Of a DNA stretch of 33,784 nt, positions 18,440 through 26,174 are shown one piece after another. The notes under the pieces are model-generated. The model was not told where the DNA came from and did no database searches. It was given only the letters and a program-made list of their open reading frames with translations. Each line of letters opens with the position of its first letter. Within the stretch, counting starts at the first letter, position 1. The DNA is from Candidatus Peregrinibacteria bacterium CG10_big_fil_rev_8_21_14_0_10_42_8 (lineage in GTDB: Bacteria > Patescibacteriota > Gracilibacteria > Peribacterales > Peribacteraceae), in assembly GCA_002772815.1 (NCBI GenBank), contig PFDQ01000042.1, positions 1 to 33,784 on the forward strand, read 5' to 3'. A program made the translations under genes and the position numbers.

Positions 18440-19232
18440 TAGACGCGTATATCTGAAGAGCATTATTCGTTTCACGTACATCATGAGTACGCACATATGA
18501 TGCTCCATTATTTACGCATGCAATCGATGCTGCAATAGTTGCTGGGAGACGATCTTCTGGGGGGAGATTTGAAGGACCTGCTAGAAATGATTTTCTCGAT
18601 GGACTGATAAATATAGGCGCAAGTGTTGTAAGCTCTTGTAGGCGACGAATAACCTCAAAGCTGTATGCAGGTTCTGCAGAGATGAAATGCCCCATGCCGG
18701 GGTCTACAATAAGATCTGATTCCTCAATGCCCTGTTTCTTTGCCTCCTCGATGCGACTGAGAAGGAAGTCGTGAATTGTACGTATTACATCGTCATACTC
18801 TCTGGTTTCTATGGTCGTCCGTGCTGTTGCATCTTTTGCATACATAAGAACTAATTTCGCATCTGATTTTGCAACAACGGCAAATAACTTACTGTCTCCT
18901 CTCCCTGCAGTGACGTCATTAATCATACTAACCCCCGCATCAATCGCCTCTTTTGCAATATCTGACACATACGTATCTATAGATAGTATGCTATCTGGCA
19001 TACTGTCTTTTATAACCCTAATAATTGGTATTGTACGAGAAAGCTCTTCATCAAGAGAGACGTCTTTTGATCCAGGTCCAGTAGACTGACCGCCAATTTC
19101 AATAATATCTGCTCCGTGAGCTCTCATCTCTTTAGCCCTGTCTAGAGCAGATGAAAGAGCATTATACTGCCCTCCATCAAAATAGGAGTCTGGCGTTGTA
19201 TTCAGTATGCCAACAATTTGGACTGTGTTCAT
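18423..19232 (-). CDS. folP: Dihydropteroate synthase-like (FolP)
   Basis: ILNTTPDSYFDGG, IGGQSTGPGS, INDVTAG, VDPGMGHF, SPSRKSFL, RTHDV; TATACA 6 nt upstream of ATG. Confidence 0.9.
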   Translation of the reverse strand: MNTVQIVGILNTTPDSYFDGGQYNALSSALDRAKEMRAHGADIIEIGGQSTGPGSKDVSLDEELSRTIPIIRVIKDSMPDSILSIDTYVSDIAKEAIDAGVSMINDVTAGRGDSKLFAVVAKSDAKLVLMYAKDATARTTIETREYDDVIRTIHDFLLSRIEEAKKQGIEESDLIVDPGMGHFISAEPAYSFEVIRRLQELTTLAPIFISPSRKSFLAGPSNLPPEDRLPATIAASIACVNNGASYVRTHDVRETNNALQIYASIKRAQ

Positions 19233-19267
19233 AGAGCATGTATAGGAAAGCATGGTAGACTGGCGCC

Positions 19268-20665
19268 ATGCAAAATATTGACCCTCTTATTTTTCGTGCC
19301 TATGACATTCGTGGGAGAGCAGATACTCAAATAACAGAAGAAGCATGCCTATGGATTGGCCAAGCATTCGGATCAACAGTCAGAGAGATGTATAGCCTAG
19401 ACCATCCAGTTATTGCAGTAGGGCGAGATGCGAGAACACATGGTCCAAAGTTTGAAGAAGCTATTATTGCAGGACTCCTTTCTGCAGGATGCCATGTCAT
19501 GCGCATTGGCCAGACGCCAAGCCCTATAAACTATTTCACTATTTGTGATAAAAAAATTGATGGGGGGGTACAGATTACAGCAAGCCATAATCCAAAAGAG
19601 GACAATGGTATCAAGCTTCAAGTTCGTGATGCCGAAGCGCATAGTGGTGAAGATTTACAAAAGTTGTATAAAAAAATTATACAAAGAGATGTACTCACTG
19701 GTGAAGGATCTATTGAAGAGCTCGATGCTATTACACCGTATATGAACCATCTGACTTCCCTCTTTTCAGATGTCGCCAAAGACATGAAGGTTGTTATTGA
19801 TTCTGGTAATGGTGTTGCAGGACCCGTCTACCAAGAGGTTATAACGATGGTCGGTGCAGAGGTCACTGGTTTATACATAGAGCCAGATGGCACATTTCCA
19901 AATCATGCAGCAGACCCAAGCAAATACGATACCCTCAAAGACCTTCAAGCCACCGTACAAGAAGAGCAGGCAGACATCGGTCTCGCATTTGATGGCGATG
20001 GCGACCGACTTGGGCTTGTTGATGAAAAAGGAAATATTCGCACAGCAGATGAGATACTTTTACTTCTTGCGAAGGACCACCTTACTCGTCATCAAGGAAA
20101 AGCCGTTGTCTTTACCGTAAGCAATTCTGGAGCATTAGAAAGTGAAATCAGCGCATGGGGAGGGAAGCCAATTATGACAACTGTTGGACATTCCTTTGTT
20201 GAGCATGCAATGAGAGACAACAATGCCCTTCTAGGAGGAGAGCAATCTGGACACTTTTTCTGCGGAGAAGATTACTTTGGCTTTGATGATGCACTCGTCT
20301 CTGCACTTCGGATACTCCAGATCCTCAAACAGTCCGGAAAGACTCTCTCTGAACTGTGTGAAGAATTTCCAATAGTGTATCAAGCACCTGAGTTCAGGCC
20401 AGATTGCCCAGATGACAAGAAGACTACCATTGTAAAAAGTGTTACTGAATATTTTAAAAAAGACTACCCTGTTAATGATCTCGATGGTGCACGCATCGAT
20501 TTTGGTAATGGTGCATGGGCAGGAATTAGACAAAGTAATACCAGCCCTAAACTTAGTATTTGTATAGAGGCACGGAGTCCAGAACACTTAGATGAGGTGA
20601 AATCCATTGTATTTGGCCATCTAAAGGCATATCCCGAGATTTCCCTTCCGAGCCATTCATGGTAA
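19268..20665 (+). CDS. Phosphomannomutase/phosphoglucomutase
   Basis: FRAYDIRG, TASHNPKEDNGIK, LAFDGDGDRLGLVDEKG, GGEQSGH. Confidence 0.95.
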   Translation: MQNIDPLIFRAYDIRGRADTQITEEACLWIGQAFGSTVREMYSLDHPVIAVGRDARTHGPKFEEAIIAGLLSAGCHVMRIGQTPSPINYFTICDKKIDGGVQITASHNPKEDNGIKLQVRDAEAHSGEDLQKLYKKIIQRDVLTGEGSIEELDAITPYMNHLTSLFSDVAKDMKVVIDSGNGVAGPVYQEVITMVGAEVTGLYIEPDGTFPNHAADPSKYDTLKDLQATVQEEQADIGLAFDGDGDRLGLVDEKGNIRTADEILLLLAKDHLTRHQGKAVVFTVSNSGALESEISAWGGKPIMTTVGHSFVEHAMRDNNALLGGEQSGHFFCGEDYFGFDDALVSALRILQILKQSGKTLSELCEEFPIVYQAPEFRPDCPDDKKTTIVKSVTEYFKKDYPVNDLDGARIDFGNGAWAGIRQSNTSPKLSICIEARSPEHLDEVKSIVFGHLKAYPEISLPSHSW

Positions 20666-20675
20666 AATAAGGGAG

Positions 20676-20852
20676 ATGTGGCCTAAGAAAAAATCAACGG
20701 AATGCAAAGGAGACAAGACAATTAAGCGTCTTGTGACAGGGCTTATTATCGGTGGTGCTATTGGTTCTGTTGTAGGCAAAAAACTGCTTGAGAAGCACGA
20801 AGAAGAACTCGAAGAACCAAATGACGATGATGATACAACTCCTGAGAACTAG
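20676..20852 (+). CDS. Small single-TM protein with acidic tail (58 aa), absent from the ORF track
   Basis: MWPKKKSTECKGDKTIKRLVTGLIIGGAIGSVVGKKLLEKHEEELEEPNDDDDTTPEN*; TAAAAT 7 nt upstream; YtxH-like appearance. Confidence 0.65.
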   Translation: MWPKKKSTECKGDKTIKRLVTGLIIGGAIGSVVGKKLLEKHEEELEEPNDDDDTTPEN

Positions 20853-21841
20853 TCGTCCATTTCACCAACGATACTTTTTTCAATAAGATCTTTTACCTTT
20901 CGTGAATTTTTTGCATGGGCAAGTGCCCACATCATTTTGACGACTGCACACTCAAACGTCATGTTTCTTCCAGAAATTATCCCAAGCTTCTCTAATACTA
21001 ATTGCTTTTTATACTTATGAAGATCCACCATTCCACGTAATACTTGAGATGTTATACAAATAGGAACATCTTTTGCTGCAACTCTTTCAAGCCAAGGAAA
21101 TAAAGACCTTGAAAGCATCCCTGGTCCATACGTACGAAGTATGATTCCTTCTGGATTCGCATCAAGTGCTGCATTTAAAAATGCCTCAGGCATACCTGGG
21201 TACACAGAAAGAAGTATGACATTAGCATTAAATGATGGCTGACATAACAGTGTTCTCTTCCGACGAACAATACGATGGTCTGCGAGTGTGATCTCTCGAG
21301 TGTAATCTGCAAGAGGAAGACAATTAGGGCTTTCGAATGTATGCAAAAATGATGACTCAACCTTCTTTGCCCTCGTACCACGAAGAACATGTGGCCCAAG
21401 GACAATGCACACTTCTGCGATATCAAGCTGTGCTGTACGAATTGCAAATACGAGATTCATTCTTCCATCGCCTGCTAGGTCATTGATTGGCATTAGTGCC
21501 CCTGTGAGTACAACTGGCTTACGTAATCCTTGTAATGCAAAGCTTAAGGCTGCAGCCGTATAACTCATTGTATTTGTGCCATGAACAACAACAAACCCAT
21601 CAAAATCATCATAGATATCTTTAATAAGTAATGCGATTCCTTCCCAATCTGATGGTGTAATTTCAGATGAGCCCATATTAGCTACTGAAAAGAACTGCAA
21701 CGACACCTCTTTCTGAAGCTCTGGTAAAAAACGATGAACATCAGACAGTGATTCAAGGGGCTCAATGCACCCTGTTTTCTGGTTCACTTTCATCCCGATG
21801 GATCCTCCTACATAGAGGAGAGCAATTTTCGATCTGGCCAT
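20849..21841 (-). CDS. Type I L-asparaginase / GatD-like amidohydrolase, divergent active-site motifs
   Basis: YVGGSIGM, VVVHGTNTMSYTAAALSF, VVLTGALMPINDLAGDGRMNL, RGTRAKK, GIILRTYGPGM. Confidence 0.88.
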   Translation of the reverse strand: MARSKIALLYVGGSIGMKVNQKTGCIEPLESLSDVHRFLPELQKEVSLQFFSVANMGSSEITPSDWEGIALLIKDIYDDFDGFVVVHGTNTMSYTAAALSFALQGLRKPVVLTGALMPINDLAGDGRMNLVFAIRTAQLDIAEVCIVLGPHVLRGTRAKKVESSFLHTFESPNCLPLADYTREITLADHRIVRRKRTLLCQPSFNANVILLSVYPGMPEAFLNAALDANPEGIILRTYGPGMLSRSLFPWLERVAAKDVPICITSQVLRGMVDLHKYKKQLVLEKLGIISGRNMTFECAVVKMMWALAHAKNSRKVKDLIEKSIVGEMDD

Positions 21842-21865
21842 ATATGAATTGTAGAGATCTTGTTG

Positions 21866-22447
21866 TTACGAGCCAAATATTGTGCCTTCAACTTCTTTGA
21901 TCGTTTCCTCAAGCTTTCCCTCCTTATTCACAATTTGGACATCGCAATACGCGGCATGTGCGAGTTCTATTTCCATACTTGCAATTCTGCGCTTTAGCTC
22001 CTCATCGCTTATTGGAGCCCTTTCTGTAATATGTCGTATAAGCTGATCGTGATCTTCTGGCAAAATAAAGATGGACTGGAGGTCGTACCCACTATCATCT
22101 TCCCTGAAATACTGGTGATTACGAATACTATCAAACCCCTGAATATCGACTTCTCGTATGACGATGTCGCCTTTGTCGATATAGGGAATAATCTCATCAA
22201 CAAGCGTTCCATAGCGCTTTTGACCATGCACAACGGCATATTCAAGAACCTTGCCTTCTTCGAGCAATTGGTCAAATTCTTTGTCTGATACGAACTGATA
22301 TAAATCGTCCCCTTCCCCTTCTCTTTTATCTCTTGTTGTCGCACTACGAGGGAAATGGATATCTGGGTGGTTATCTCTCAAGGATTGAAGAATTACACTC
22401 TTTCCTACACCACTCGGGCCGATAAGGAGGACTAATTTACCGCTCAT
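21866..22447 (-). CDS. gmk: Guanylate kinase
   Basis: LLIGPSGVGKSVIL P-loop, SATTRDKREGEGD, VDIQGFDSIR. Confidence 0.95.
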   Translation of the reverse strand: MSGKLVLLIGPSGVGKSVILQSLRDNHPDIHFPRSATTRDKREGEGDDLYQFVSDKEFDQLLEEGKVLEYAVVHGQKRYGTLVDEIIPYIDKGDIVIREVDIQGFDSIRNHQYFREDDSGYDLQSIFILPEDHDQLIRHITERAPISDEELKRRIASMEIELAHAAYCDVQIVNKEGKLEETIKEVEGTIFGS

Positions 22448-22497
22448 TACGGCTAAGTGTACCGTATTTTACCCTTCCATTATAGCCCGATTTTTGC

Positions 22498-22503
22498 TAT
22501 AAT
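22498..22503 (+). promoter_or_regulatory. Extended -10 (TTTTTGCTATAAT) driving the ncRNA candidate
   Basis: TGC-TATAAT at 22498-22503; TTCCAT 17 bp upstream as a weak -35; divergent from the gmk start. Confidence 0.7.
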
Positions 22504-22509
22504 AATCTG

Positions 22510-22898
22510 TTCGGTCTTTAAAAGCATTGTTCGTAGAAAGAGGTGAGGAGTGACGCCTTACAAGCATGGCCTTTTTGGCCTCCTACGCTTGCCGAAGGGC
22601 GCTCGATTGTTCCATGTAGGTCAGGTTATTTCCAGAGACGCAGTCTCTGGACATCAGCTCGTCTGATGTTTTCAGTCACTTCTCGCCCCTTTCTGCTCTG
22701 CGATATGACTATCGCTCCAAACAAACATATAACGGTTTTCTTGTTGACCTACAACAAGACTCGATACCCGAAGCTCGGGTTATAACAAACATACACAAGG
22801 ACTTGTACACCGAATGTACTAAAAGAGTAGATAGGAGATACATCTCGTCAATGTGTCATAAGGGTACTACATCCGTTATTGGAAGCAGTGCCCTTTTT
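22510..22898 (+). ncRNA. Candidate free-standing ~390-nt structured noncoding RNA of unknown family
   Basis: Promoter at 22498; 21-bp helix 22533-22554/22675-22696 (one A-C mismatch, three G-U); hairpins at 22632-22650, 22652-22668, 22700-22715, 22740-22758, 22766-22780; pairing 22615-22623/22745-22753; terminator 22860-22898. No convincing ORF. Confidence 0.7.
22860..22898 (+). terminator. Rho-independent terminator of the ncRNA candidate
   Basis: AAGGGTACT ... AGTGCCCTT (9 bp, one T-G wobble) ending in a five-T run; overlaps the stop of the convergent DUF389 gene. Confidence 0.7.
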
Positions 22899-23580
22899 AC
22901 GATTCATCAGCTTTTTCAATCGCTCGTTCTTCAACTCCTGCAGTATCGATAAACCCAAGAATCCAAAACACCAAGAACCCCGCCATACAAATACCAACAA
23001 GATTTGCAGAAAAGAGTATGAGCGAATTATTGATGAGCAGTGGTTGCCATAATGCAATTCCAATTCCTGCAGCACACAAAGGTGGAAGTAAGGAGACAGC
23101 GACTGCTACTCCAGCAACAGAGCTTGAAAGATTTTCTTTTACCCATGCAAATGACGCTGCAATCCCACTACAGAATGCAATAAAAATATACACTCCTGTA
23201 TTAATGCGTTCTGGAATCCAGTTCACGACTACTCCAGTTTCTGCAAGAACAGTTGTAAGAGCAGCAGATGTCACGATAGCGATAATCACTGATGAGACGA
23301 GTATCTTCAACGATCGCAAAAACCCTCGTGTATTTCCAGATACAAGTGATAGCGAAATAGATAACAACGGGATCAGCAATGGTGCCAAAATCATTCCTCC
23401 AATAATAACTGATACATTATTAATAAGAATACCAGGAGTTACAATAAGGATCGCAAGCATCAGCAAAAGGTAATATCCGCTATGAAACGTTCCTTGCGAG
23501 ATGAGCTTTTCAATAGCTGCGTGTCGCTCCTTACGAGATGAGTCGAGTAGTGATGAATCTTTATGAAAAAGTGTAAACAT
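22897..23580 (-). CDS. DUF389 family membrane protein
   Basis: LLMLAILIVTPGILINNVSVIIGGMILAPLLIPLLSISLSLVSG, AGVAVAVSLLPPLCAAGIGIA; TATAAT 6 nt upstream of ATG. Confidence 0.92.
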   Translation of the reverse strand: MFTLFHKDSSLLDSSRKERHAAIEKLISQGTFHSGYYLLLMLAILIVTPGILINNVSVIIGGMILAPLLIPLLSISLSLVSGNTRGFLRSLKILVSSVIIAIVTSAALTTVLAETGVVVNWIPERINTGVYIFIAFCSGIAASFAWVKENLSSSVAGVAVAVSLLPPLCAAGIGIALWQPLLINNSLILFSANLVGICMAGFLVFWILGFIDTAGVEERAIEKADES

Positions 23581-23900
23581 ACACGCATTATACATAGAGT
23601 TTTCATCCGAGCTAGGGCCTCCTCTTCCTCCTCATCCATCCAACTCCAGCGGCTGCACCTGCACCAATGACTACAATTCCAATACAAAGAGCATATCATG
23701 CTGCGCTTAATTCAGATGATCCCGAAATTCAGGAAGCTGTTGGAAGACTCGGAGGACATTTGTAGAAGTTCGACCATCTTTGTTGATATCAATATAAAGT
23801 GGCTTATTTAAGCCATAAATATTCTTGGTGGACGATACTGGATGACGTTCGAACTCTGACGAGAAGGGCTCTTCGACTCCGCCGCGGCTTCGCTCAGAGT

Positions 23901-23972
23901 CATTCGACTCGAACCGAAAAAAATGGCTTCCCGTGGCTTGCCATGAGCGAGGCTCCGCAGAGCCGAGTCGAA
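23901..23972. repeat. Inverted-repeat (REP-like) element in a gene-poor region
   Basis: CATTCGACTCG / CGAGTCGAATG 11-bp perfect inverted repeat enclosing ATGGC/GCCAT and GGCTC/GAGCC stems. Confidence 0.65.
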
Positions 23973-24098
23973 TGGTGGAGCTAGTCAGTGGAAAGTCGAA
24001 TTTTCGGGAGACATATTAACTGTTCTTTCTGGGCTTATGGAGTTAAATAGGAAGCTGGAGATGTTAGATTTTGAGAGGAATGAGGAAAAGGAGCTTTG

Positions 24099-24515
24099 TT
24101 ATGTGGTATGAGATCGCTTATACCTTTCACGCCATTGCGCCTGTTTTCCCAACAGAATAATTGCATGTATCACATCGACGTTGCTTACGTGATCTTTTTG
24201 TTCTAATTCTTGCAAATGAATGTATTCTTTTTCAGTTAAGCCTTATCTTTCTAGCTCTGCCAACCAATAAAAATGATCAAGTTGTCTCAAATCTTCTCCT
24301 GCAGCTTTACTGCCAAAAAGATTGCGTATGATTAAAGAGGTCTCTTGCAAAACACCATTGACCCCCCTTCTAAGGGAAGGATCGTCAACGATTTTCCTAC
24401 CTGTTATGCAGGCTCTCAGATGCGCTTTATCCTCGTAGAGGGTTTGCATCCTGTCTACTCGATCCTGCATTGCTTCTACAGTTTCCATGAGATAATTATA
24501 CTCAAACATCTTCAC
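24099..24515 (-). pseudogene. Small uncharacterised protein interrupted by an in-frame TAA (90 codons + stop + 47 codons)
   Basis: MKMFEYNYLMETVEAMQDRVDRMQ...HFYWLAELER*GLTEKEYIHLQELEQKDHVSNVDVIHAIILLGKQAQWRERYKRSHTT*; frame is maintained across the TAA at 24243-24245. Confidence 0.5.
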
Positions 24516-24581
24516 TTTTCCATCTTATTGGATACCAGATGTCTATATCGAAACATTGTTCCCGAACCTGACTTTACATAC

Positions 24582-24633
24582 TTCTCGAAAACAAGCGCCT
24601 GTCCTTTTGGCCGACCTTGGTTGTTTTCGAGAA
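24582..24633. repeat. 13-bp perfect inverted repeat with 26-nt spacer
   Basis: TTCTCGAAAACAA (24582-24594) / TTGTTTTCGAGAA (24621-24633). Confidence 0.85.
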
Positions 24634-24773
24634 TGTAGACGTAATGCCACATGGGTCGGTTATTCTATTGTGTTTGAGTTGGCTTGCCAGCCGTAGCCGC
24701 AGCGACCTGCGTGAAAGAATAGTCGACCTTCGCCCTTCGGGACTACGGTCGACAACCTTCGCTGCGCGAAGGT

Positions 24774-24850
24774 TGGTGGAGCTGAGGAGACTTGAACTCC
24801 TGACCCCTTGCATGCCATGCAAGTGCTCTAGCCAACTGAGCTACAGCCCC
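24774..24850 (-). tRNA. tRNA-Ala (anticodon GGC), CCA encoded
   Basis: GGGGCTGTAGCTCAGTTGGCTAGAGCACTTGCATGGCATGCAAGGGGTCAGGAGTTCAAGTCTCCTCAGCTCCACCA; all arms pair. Confidence 0.95.
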
Positions 24851-24910
24851 ACGATGTCGACATTAAACCGAAAACAGGAAGAGTTGGCTAGATCACAAGT
24901 GTTTTTTATA

Positions 24911-24957
24911 CTGCTCGTACGCTAAAGGCGTACTCGACCCAACTGAGCTACAGCCCC
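24911..24957 (-). pseudogene. Truncated tRNA 5' half (acceptor 5' strand, D arm, anticodon-like stem only)
   Basis: GGGGCTGTAGCTCAGTTGGGTCGAGTACGCCTTTAGCGTACGAGCAG; no T arm or 3' acceptor strand follows. Confidence 0.6.
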
Positions 24958-24974
24958 AGTCCGGTATTTTTATA

Positions 24975-25052
24975 TGGTGCGCCCGGCAGGATTTGAACCT
25001 ACGACCTTTTGGACCGCAACCAAACGCTCTATCCGGGCTGAGCTACGGGCGC
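24975..25052 (-). tRNA. tRNA-Arg (anticodon GCG), CCA encoded
   Basis: GCGCCCGTAGCTCAGCCCGGATAGAGCGTTTGGTTGCGGTCCAAAAGGTCGTAGGTTCAAATCCTGCCGGGCGCACCA; TTTGG-TTGCGGT-CCAAA anticodon arm. Confidence 0.95.
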
Positions 25053-25115
25053 ACAGCTCGAAAAGGGTATCACCTACTACTTGGAGAAACAACAAGTTAT
25101 TGCTACAATTACGGC

Positions 25116-25565
25116 ATGAAAGTTACCTTCCTCCTTGGCTCTGTATCCGATACAGACTACGCAAAGAAGATTGCAGGCGTCCTTGATGAATTTGAAATTC
25201 CATCTGAAATCATTGTAGCGAGTGCTCATAAAGTTCCAGAGATGGTTGTTAATATTATCGAAAAACTCAATGCAGACCCTCAGCCACAGGTGGTCATTAC
25301 TGTTGTCGGGATGAGTAATGGCCTCGCAGGAGTCGCAGCAGCTAGCCTTGTTCACCCTGTTGTAAACTGCCCTCCACATGACAACCTTGAAGAGTATATG
25401 ATCGACATTCACAGTAGTCTTCGTATGCCATCTGAAGTTCCTGTCATGACCTGTATGAACTACAAAAATGCAGCAATCGCAGCAGCAAAGATTCTCGGTG
25501 AAGGAAATGTCGACCTCAAACACAAAGTGACTGAACGTATCAAAAAAGTGAAGAGTTCGTATTAA
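25116..25565 (+). CDS. purE: 5-(carboxyamino)imidazole ribonucleotide mutase / AIR carboxylase, class II-like PurE
   Basis: GSVSDTDYAKK, SAHKVPE, GMSNGLAGVAAASLVHPVVNCPP, SSLRMPS; TACAAT 6 nt upstream of the internal ATG. The ORF-track start at 24993 would overlap tRNA-Arg. Confidence 0.92.
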   Translation: MKVTFLLGSVSDTDYAKKIAGVLDEFEIPSEIIVASAHKVPEMVVNIIEKLNADPQPQVVITVVGMSNGLAGVAAASLVHPVVNCPPHDNLEEYMIDIHSSLRMPSEVPVMTCMNYKNAAIAAAKILGEGNVDLKHKVTERIKKVKSSY

Positions 25566-25588
25566 TGTATTTGTGGTACGATAGAGAC

Positions 25589-26158
25589 ATGGGACTCTCT
25601 CTTTTTGAACTACAGGAAAAGCTGAAGACTTGGGATGGCTGTGCTCTTCACAAGCAATCGAATGTTGTGCTTGGTGAAGGAGACCTTCATGCAGACCTCA
25701 TGTTCATTGGTGAAGCACCAGGGAAAAAAGAGAATGAGCTTGGTCGTCCTTTTGTAGGTGCATCTGGGAAATTTTTAGATGACCTAATCGATTCTATCGG
25801 ATGGAACAGACATCAAGTCTACATCAGTAATGTTGTAAAATATCGACCACCAGAAAATAGAGACCCAACAACGGAAGAGAAAAACCAGTGCATGCCATGG
25901 CTTTTAATGGAAATAGGAATCATTAAGCCAAAAGTTATTGTTCCACTTGGCCGTCATGCACTTGGAAACTTCTGCACAGATGTCAGTATTTCGGAAGTGC
26001 ACGGTACTGCCCAACCGTATACAGATGACATCACCATTTTTCCTCTTTATCACCCTGCAACAGCACTGCATAATGGGGGGCTTCGCCAAACATTGAAAGA
26101 TGATTTCCAAAAACTGAAACTATTTTTAGATGAGCATGGCATTACGCCATCTTCTTGA
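25589..26158 (+). CDS. Family 4 uracil-DNA glycosylase-like protein, degenerate Fe-S motif
   Basis: VLGEGDLHADLMFIGEAPGKKENELGRPFVGASGKFLDDL, YISNVVKYRPPENRDPT, PLYHPA; TACGAT 6 nt upstream of ATG. Confidence 0.93.
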   Translation: MGLSLFELQEKLKTWDGCALHKQSNVVLGEGDLHADLMFIGEAPGKKENELGRPFVGASGKFLDDLIDSIGWNRHQVYISNVVKYRPPENRDPTTEEKNQCMPWLLMEIGIIKPKVIVPLGRHALGNFCTDVSISEVHGTAQPYTDDITIFPLYHPATALHNGGLRQTLKDDFQKLKLFLDEHGITPSS

Positions 26159-26174
26159 ATACAAATTTTATACA

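Noticed and set aside
22611-22660. GGTCAGG string resembling SRP RNA core
   Set aside because: The required GGAAGGAAGCAGCC-like segment does not follow, and the flanking hairpins do not match the SRP helix.
22543-22785. 80-aa plus-strand ORF within the ncRNA candidate
   Set aside because: GTG start lies inside the long RNA helix, no TM or domain-like pattern, no SD; the sequence is better explained by RNA secondary structure.
24243-24245. Alternative genetic code (TAA readthrough)
   Set aside because: All recognisable genes end normally at TAA, TAG or TGA-containing contexts consistent with standard stops; a nonsense mutation is the simpler explanation.
24574-25186. ORFs 24574-24822, 24617-24925 and 24974-25186
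   Set aside because: They read through tRNA genes and palindromic repeats; no independent support.
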